Source of the DNA: Amphiura filiformis | Lineage: Eukaryota > Echinodermata > Ophiuroidea > Amphilepidida > Amphiuridae | DNA: 64,000 nt | Assembly (NCBI RefSeq): GCF_039555335.1 | Contig: NC_092642.1 | Coordinates: 18,835,151 to 18,899,150 of the forward strand | Direction of reading: 5' to 3' | Shown here: positions 24,001 to 33,000 of the stretch, in pieces | Layout of the letters: the number at the start of each line of letters is the position of its first letter | Position numbering within the stretch: the first letter of the stretch is position 1 | The notes under the pieces: generated by a model | What the model was told of the DNA's origin: nothing | The model's input: the letters and a program-made list of their open reading frames with translations, nothing else | Database searches by the model: none | Program-made: the position numbers and the translations under genes

Positions 24001-27000
24001 AAAGGGTAAACATTAAACTTCCTGATCTTAGTTCTCAAAACATTATAAACATGATAAACTAACTATAGACTCTCAAACTACCGTAAACGTTCGCCTAAGG
24101 CTGCGTTCACATAGAAGTATACTATTCGGGTATACGGTGCACGTTTTACAGGTGCACGCGTATATAGTTAAATCGAGCAAGGCAATATCATAGTACCTGC
24201 CGGGTCACATAAGGCTACCATCGCATAGAAGTATACTATTCGGGTATACGATGCACGTTTTGCAGGTGCACGCGTATAGATTAAATCGAGCAAGGTAATT
24301 TCATAGTACCGGGTCACATAAGAGCTATTCGAAAAGGCCGTATACCTGCGTTTAGTATAGTATAGTGGGAATCGCGCGTGTGCGATTTTAGTGCATGCGT
24401 ATACCGTCCAAATTTTAAAAACCTAAACCATAATTTGTGGGCAAATTCATTTTTTTAATAGATGCACTATCTAATTCTGCACATTATGACACCTCATTGA
24501 ATGCAATGTGACCTCAAGAAGTAAAGTTACAAGCATTTGATAAGACGAAGAAAATGGGTAAACTGATATACTCGCTATTCGCTATACGAAATACGCTCAT
24601 TCGACCAGGCTGAGTTCACATAGTATACTCCTATATGAACTCAGCCTGAACGAATGAGCGTATTTCGTATAGCGAATACCGTATAGACGAATCCAAGTAG
24701 CCAAGTCATGGTCAGGATTTGGTCGGACATCTTTGGGTAGCCGCTAGCACCAACCTGGTGCTTTGAGCGTCCAATTGTGCAAATAAAAGCCGCTTAACAC
24801 CTATAGAAGATGCAAGGACGAGGAGGGTTAATAGAATAATAGCTAATAATATATATAATGGAGATAATTCCGCAGGTAATCCCGTCGCATCTATTCATAC
24901 ATATAGCCCTTTTGTTCGCAAGTACATCAATGCATAGATACCGCGTGTATTAATCCGATTATTATGTCACTTCAACAGCGAATAGACCATGCTGTGTGTT
25001 TTGTCGAAGGGAACTGTATTGTGTTATTCTTTTGTCTGCCTGTGTTTTCGCGGAAGGTGTAAAACGGGTGATGGAATGCAGTTTAAAATTTCCGCCAAGG
25101 CCGAATCATTTCACATTTTGAGTGCATTGTAGCCGACGGCTACCCAACTAAAGGCTGCTAGTCAGGTGTAGGAATGCGTGTATTTGGATTCGTCTATATA
25201 GACGAATCCAAGTAGCCAAGTCATGGTCAGGATTTGGTCGGACATCTTTGGGTAGCCGCCAGCACCAACCTGGTGCTTTGAGCGTCCAATTGTGCAAATA
25301 AAAGCCGCCTAACACCTAGAGAAGATGCAAGGACGAGGAGGGTTAATAGAATAATAGCTAATAATATATATAATGGAGATAATTCCGCAGATAATCCCGT
25401 CGCATCTATTCATACATATAGTCCTTTTGTTCGCAAGTACATCAATGCATAGATACCGCGTGTAGTTAATCCGATTATTATGTCACTTCAACAGCGAATA
25501 GACCATGCTGTGTGTTTTGTCGAAGGGAACTGTATTATAGACGAATCCAAATACACGCATTCCTACACCTGACTAGCAGCCTTTAGTTGGGTCCCCGTCG
25601 GCTACAATGCATCCAAAATGTGAAATGATTCGGCCTTGGCGGAAATTTTAAACTGCATTCCATCACCCGTTTTACACCTTCCGCGAAAACACAGGTAGAC
25701 AAAAGAATGATTTCAGTTTATTAACACAATACAGTTCCAACAGTTGTGCAAATAAAAGCCGCCTTACACCTAGAGAAGGTCAAGGAGGGTTAATAGAGTA
25801 ATACAATAGAGATAATTCCGCAGGTAGGCCTAATCCCGTCGCATCTATTCATAGATGTACAAATGGATGAACAAAAGGACTGATGAATAGATGCGACAGG
25901 ATTACCTCTATTGTATATATTATTCAATTAACCCTCCTCGTCTTTGCATCTTCTGCAGGTGTTAGGCGGCTTTTATTTGCACAATCGGGTGCTCAAAACC
26001 CCAGGTTGGTGCTAGCGGGAAACCAAAGATGGCCGACCAAATCCTGACCATGACTTGGCTCGTTGGATTCGTCTATACAATCAAATAGGTTCATTACAAC
26101 ATTTGATTGAATGGATTGAGTTACTCTAAAATGAAACGATAAAAACAAAGACTCATGAAAAAAGACACATACAAGATAAAATAATAAAATTATATAAATA
26201 TTATCTAATGTTAAAGATAAAATCAAGAAAATAGAGAATAAAATTTCCTTAAATCAGAAAAAAAAACATTGACATACATCATAATCTGTCAGAAATTACT
26301 GCATGAGATTCGAACCATCAATCTTCTCCACAAAATCTCTTTATCCTCGCACTATAGTCTAATGCTCTGCTCACTGGGCCACAACGTATCAGGTGAATGA
26401 TTACCGTTCGATCTTGTTCATAATTGTATGTGTTGATAGGTTTCACCGTTTAACTACACGTACCCTTAATGATCAGTGATAATAGTCGGCTTTTACAGGG
26501 ATGGCGCTCTCTCATTTCCATGAACTCCATAGCGCCATTAGGCGAACGTTTACGGTAGTTAACATATTAGATATGTTGTCGGCATCCTTCATATTATAGA
26601 GCATTAGAAATTACATTTCATGGGTTTTTTTAAGTTTATTTGTCTAGATCAAATGAAAAACTTTCGTTTTTCCGTTCAACAGTTTCGCCAGAAACTTTCT
26701 GGCTTTCTCAAAGCGTTGATGGTGTTATTAATCCATTATTATTGCTTGCAGCAGCAAATTTCACCGGAAGTGGTATTCCTGTCTCCAGCGTTGGTCCTGA
26801 GTAGACGATCAAAGAAGCGACTTTAATAGAAAGAACGTGCCATCGTTTCTGTTCACGGCGTTGTCCCCTCTCTTTCGAATCCATATGGCTTCCTTTACCC
26901 ATCTTGTCCTGCTAATTTATTCTCTGTCGATGATTGATGAACTGTCCCAGTCTATGATATGGTTTTCTGTTGACACATGATCAGTAGTAGCAGATTTGTT

Positions 27001-30000
27001 TATTTCTGTAAGGGATTCTGTTCTTTTGGAGCGGGTGTATTTATGCTACCTAGCTCCCGGGACCTAGCTTTCTCTTCTTCCCTTTTGTGCTCACTCATGC
27101 GGACGCCGAATTGCCCTTTTATCTCACCAATGTATGTTTGGGGTCAACTTTTGCACTTGATTTCAAAGACTTATTGACAGATCTTTCTTTTTCTTGTCTG
27201 TTCTTCGGGTGAACGAGCATCTTGCCTTCTATGTGTGGAATCACTACACATCTTTAGCCCTTTCTGCGTTTGGATTGTCTTTTTTATTTGGTGTATTTTC
27301 ATCCATTTTAGTGTTGACAAATGAACTAAAAATAGCTGTTTAATTAACAGACACGATGAACCTCTTCAATCACATTTCATAAGCTTATAATATCAATACA
27401 TTTTTAGTCATTTTAATAACACTACTCTTTGCTGTTCATTTTCATATATAAAAATTTCAACTTGCCCATCACCCCCTCCACCACCATGCACCACCACTAC
27501 CACCACCACCACCAGCTCCCCCAAGCTGGGCTACGCCACTTCACATCGCCCCTATATATATATAGTCAAGTTAAGTTTGTACTGATCATACTGATAGATA
27601 CCGGAATTACCAGTTGGTAGGAAACTAAACGTATAATGTTCTCTACTTTTCTCTCAACTTCTTGATTACCAATCAGCCCTGTCTAAACGTAGGGCGGATT
27701 CTTTCATTATGAGATGGGTATACAGGCCTTAATTTTTTTCAAAACCAATTTCGTTGACATATTGCCAACAAATATGAACTTATTGTGGAATATGAACTTA
27801 CCGGCCATATTCATGAGATACGTTAAATGCATGTTCAAACTCACGCTCCACATGTAAGGCTGGCCAATATGATGTTGATAAACGCCCCTCGTAGATGAAA
27901 GATTCACACGAGACGTGACAGTCACAATTAATATTGAGTGCAGTGAAATTTGCTGGAAAATTGATAAGAATGAATTTATCTTTTAATGTCAACTATATTC
28001 CAATATCGAACACAATTAAATTAGGCCTACTTAATAAAAGCAATTCAATAAAGGACATTTTTGAACCAATTCACCACAATAACCCATAACTTGGGTTTGC
28101 AGGAAATAAATACCACAATTCTTTTTTGAATTTAGACGCTCAGATGTCGTAGCAAAGTGCCACAAACATGAGTCTACTTCTTTTTGAATCACCCTGTACT
28201 TGTATGGGGATTATGGGGTTATCTGTACCGAAATTGAAAAAAAAAAAACTACGCACGGTAATGGTAAAAATGAAAGAAGAAGCATGAGTGATATAATTCG
28301 CCGGCGAAGTGACGTAATAATTGGATTAACTACCACAGCAATAGGCGAAAACAATTTTTGAATATATCGCGCTCAGCACCTGTGTTTGTCTGTAATCATA
28401 AATTGAATTCCTTGATTACAATACCGTTCTTTTTCAAAGATACTAATCTTACAGGTGCGAGTGATCAACATGTTATGGTTCGATGCAGAGGTACCGCGTG
28501 AACGTACTAGTGCAGCGCGGTATAATAAAAAATGGTCGTCACCTATTGCTATGGTAGTTAATCCGATTATTACGTCACTTCGCCGGCGAATAGACGCAAC
28601 ATAATTGATAACGACTAATCCTACCTTCCGCGGGATATATACAGTCTATTTGTTCTTGGGGGCTGCAAATTCGGTAATCACCTGAAAATTGAAATAAAAT
28701 CACAATGACATAATCGTATAATGAAGAAAATATCATATCAATAACGTGCGCCAAAGAGATCAAAGCGCTAACAAAAATCACATACAATAAACAGGAGCGG
28801 TGGTAGCTGAATTTCAGGCGTTTGATCCTCTTCCAAACCAATAATAAGCACTTTTTTAGCACGTACAGCTGAAGATATTGGAAAGGAACCCATGGATAAC
28901 TAACGAAACTAGACTCTAGAGAAGATTCCGCGATGAAAGTAAAGAAAATAATGAGGACTTTAGGAAACTCAATGAAGACGTCAAACAAGACACGATATGC
29001 AAAAGACAGATGGGGCACGGAACAGTGTGAACTGATTAATAGCAGTATCGAGAGTTGAAGACTAGACGGCAACAACATTCAAACATTTATCAGTTTTATC
29101 TGCTTCTTTGTCTATGATTTGAGCCTCCTCCAACCCAATTACACGATTTGTGCATGCTTCATGTTCTGTTATCGCCGATTCATGAAAGTCCGATGTTGAG
29201 ACTTCTTTGACCCCTGGTAAACTTTGATACTTACTTTCTCAGTTTCTGATTTGTGTTCTGAAAGTCTTGTGCCGAACAAGCGACCCGTTTCACCAATGTA
29301 TATTTTGGGACAGTTTGGCACGGGATCTCACTCCTAAATAATTTGGGGTGCACAAGGAAATATTTCGTATTTCGTTTCAGATCATAGACCGAGAAGCAGA
29401 TAAAACACGCTGGCAAGTTTGGAAACGTCAAGACCAAACAGTGTTGCCGTTTCATCAAACATAAACACCAAAGCAGAGTGTTCAAGATTCTTATTAGGCA
29501 TTGAAATATTTCTGAGTAAGCACCAGAATAATTGGATCTCAAAAAAGAACCTTTTCTACTTCAAGTTAATGTTTAAAGAAATCATATCAGAGCCGTATTA
29601 TACTTCAGTCACTCTTGGATCGCTTGAGAAGCGTACCCTACGTGCTTTCTTCTTCACTGGCACAGTTTTATCTGTAGCATGCGTATGGGCTGTTATTAAT
29701 CTTTCATACTTCTCTGTGGCTGTTTCACCTATATTTTCCAATGGCTGGAATCGGTTGAGTACTTCTATGGTGTACTGCTTTTGAAGGTTGCTATAAGTAC
29801 TTAGAAGCTTCCAGTCATACTTCCTTCTAGCAACAGTCTTGCTTTTTCTAAGACTCAGGCGCACTTTTGCCAATACAATTATGTGGTCTGAGCCACACTT
29901 GGAAAGGAGCTATATGCTTCGGAATCCAACGAGGAGGCCGTGCAAGAGTCTAGAATAAGGAGAGGCTATGTACTGGCAGGAGAAGATTTACGTTGCTTCA

Positions 30001-33000
30001 CTTTTCTCCTTACGGCTAGCCAGCGGCAAGTTGAATTGATCTGCAGCATAGGAGTGTTTCAAGCAAGCAAGCACGAAGTTATGAGAAGTAGAAGAAGAGT
30101 AGAAAGTATAGGAATGAAGGATAGGGAAACATCAGCTACAACAACATCTACAACTACATGTACAACTACATGCACTAGGCACATTACTTAAACCTGTGAC
30201 ATATTTGTCACCCACCACCAAAATGCGGAGGATTGTGCAAGTTATAAATCCAACCAAGCAAGCAAGGAATGAAAAAGCTCATGGAATTATTTAATAGTAA
30301 AAACGCGTCTGACTAATGAAGTATTGAGAAAAATCCGATGGTTGGGAATGTAGTGAGATGGAGGAATTGCAAAAGGGAATTTATATGGAACACGTAACAG
30401 GGCTAGATAAAGCAAAGGTAGGGATAGACAGCAACAATGAATAAACAGATCTCAAACGGTAACACTTTAAGTTGAGGACAGGAGAAGTTCATGTTATTAA
30501 AGAGCTGTTGAGTGAAATCTGCGTGTCGGTGGTCCGTCGCTCGCTTCTACGGAGGCTATACGGCCTCAGCCAGCTATATCATATGGGACGATAGCAAGAC
30601 TTGCACGGTATTTCTAAGCGCGCTAAAAAAATGAAGGAAACGCTCAAAATGCACAGTTTCAGTTTAGTACAAGTACAAAAGAACAGTATGGTGTACACAG
30701 GTATAATGCATACCTTGGTATCTTACGTCCTTACATCCGCATATTTTCGTAACATAGGTAACCTTGCATTCATATCGACACAATGATACCGTGTATTGCC
30801 TGGAATACACCAGTTGTTTCGCCGAGCAGTTGGAAGGATAGGGATGGGGCAGATTTGTGATCTGAAATTAAAAGAGGATTACAACTACAACAGTGGTTCA
30901 GGATCAAGTCAACATCATGACTAAGAAGCCACTAATTGAACATTGAACTATCAAAATGAACCTCTTCCAATATAGAATTACAGCTACATGTAATTCATTA
31001 AAGGGCCATTTCGTCACTGTGATCCACAGCATCATCCCCACACTTTTCTAAAAAAAGTTGAGATTTTTAAACCACCTGAATCTCAGGCTACATAATGTTT
31101 GCGTGAAAAAAAACCACATCCTGGGTTATTATAGATTTATATGTACGATTTATAGTATTCTGGGATTCACGTGAACCAAGGAGCCCTGATAAAGGAAAAG
31201 CTTGCTTTCGCCGCAACAGATATCCCTATTATGTAGGAGCAGTGGCGGTGCCAGCGGGCGGGGGAGGGGTGAAGATATTCCCCCATCTTTGAATTCGCCC
31301 CCTTTCCCACAGTTAAAATTAGAATTGTGAAAATTTTCAACTTTGACAAATAATTCGAAAATTTTCGGATTTAGAAAATAATTCCTGGTATTGGGCGCTG
31401 GTACAATCGAGGGGGGGGCAAAATCGATTAATTTGCATAAATGGGCACTGAGCCTCTTCAATCAGTCAAGAAACTGCAGCAATAGCATACTTTGTGAAGA
31501 CAAGCAACGCAGCTCCTGTATGCGTATAATTAACAACTTAACCTATTGAACCCATACCCCGTACCTCATTCCTCACCTACTTAGGCTAAAAGTGTGACAT
31601 TTATTCTGCAAGCCAAAGAATCTTTACTTACGGAATTGTATCTTACGCTGACATCTGTTTCGTAGCCAGGTGACACGGAGAAACCAAGTTCCTTAACAAG
31701 AGGGAATTGCCCTGGAGGATGCAGTAATACCTATGGAGTACAAAATAACAGACAATAAGCAGATATGTGATGCATAATATTTCCGGTAACATACTTGAGA
31801 CTTGATGTGTGACATGGTTTGTTCCGGGGCTAAATATTCAAAACTAAGTGGTCCCGATCCCGCAGATTTCTCGCTACGATAAATTTGTGGGTCCGTGACA
31901 GACCCGACACTGGCACGGTATTTGGCTCACTGTTTCAACGTTCTGACATGCTATCGTTTTGATTAAAAAAATCATCTTCATAATGAGTTCCCACTATTTT
32001 CAAGTAACAGCACACTGCATCGAATTCAACTAGCCCCTTTGGCGTCAAATAAAGTGAGTGAGATGCGATTTGCCGTTGATATCATGCCCAACATGTTTTA
32101 GGCCTACACCGACCGTCCATACCGTCCGGGAATTCAGAGTGAGTTTTAAGTTTTAAGTCGTAACGCGTTATAAGGCCTAGAACCGTACACTCATAGCACT
32201 GGTTTAGTGCTAGATATGTGATCGATCCTCCAATGGCTGTTTCGTAGTCAGGACACTCCCAAGTTATTGAGGGCATTGCGATCAGAGGATCTGAATAGTT
32301 CTATAATAAACAATCCTTGGTCTCTTCAGCCTACTACAAAATACCGAAGTACCGTTCATGCAGGATCAGAACATCTGCGTGGACAAATAAAGTAGCGAGA
32401 AATCGCACAAATATTTCATGCTTTTCTTCAACACTGTCACCAGTGACGAATTTAACTATGATTTTGTACATACCTTTAAACCAGCTGCCGTATTTTCGCC
32501 ATACGTATATAAATCCTGTTCAATATTAATCATCATCGCTAGACCATTGGTACTGCCTGGCCGCTTTACTTGCAAAGCCTTCTCTGGGTTATTGTTAAAT
32601 GTATAACACACGCCCCAGTCGGTTATAATTCGGGTAAAATTTGCTGCTGTGCATTTCTCCGAACTTCGCCAAGTGCATTTCAGAAGCATGTCTTCCATGC
32701 GATGTGCTGTATTTAATACGAAGCCTTCTACGTCAAGAGGTCGACCTATTGAGCGCTCATAACCAGCCCAATCAACTGGAACGCGTTCTTTGGTATTTAC
32801 GTTGAACATACTGCTGACCATCAATGCCTTCGATTTAAATCAAAATGTAGACAAGATTGTCAGAGAAAAAACGAAAATGAAAAGCAAGTACAATAAGACC
32901 AATAAGAACACAACGAAGACGAAAGAAACGAAGAAAAACATCTACAAAAGAATAGAAGTCGAAGACGAAGAGAAGAAGGAGGAGGATGAACTGAGAGAAT

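Larger units (their letters stand above)
24081..26555. mobile_element. 2.5-kb composite element, TIR CCGTAAACGTTCGCCTAA, TA flanks
   Basis: Perfect inverted ends (CCGTAAACGTTCGCCTAA at 24081-24098, inverse at 26538-26555) with TA on both sides, in gene B intron 7. The interior is a nest of other inverted-repeat elements. No transposase frame. Confidence 0.65.

Noticed and set aside
28682..29078. Long minus-strand frame joined to gene B exon 6
   Set aside because: Only the last 57 nt before the donor match gene A. The upstream part is intron, cut off by a good 3' splice site.
29419..29784. 121-codon plus-strand frame
   Set aside because: Part is antisense to the RTE ORF2 fragment and the rest to Penelope-like sequence; no motif of its own.
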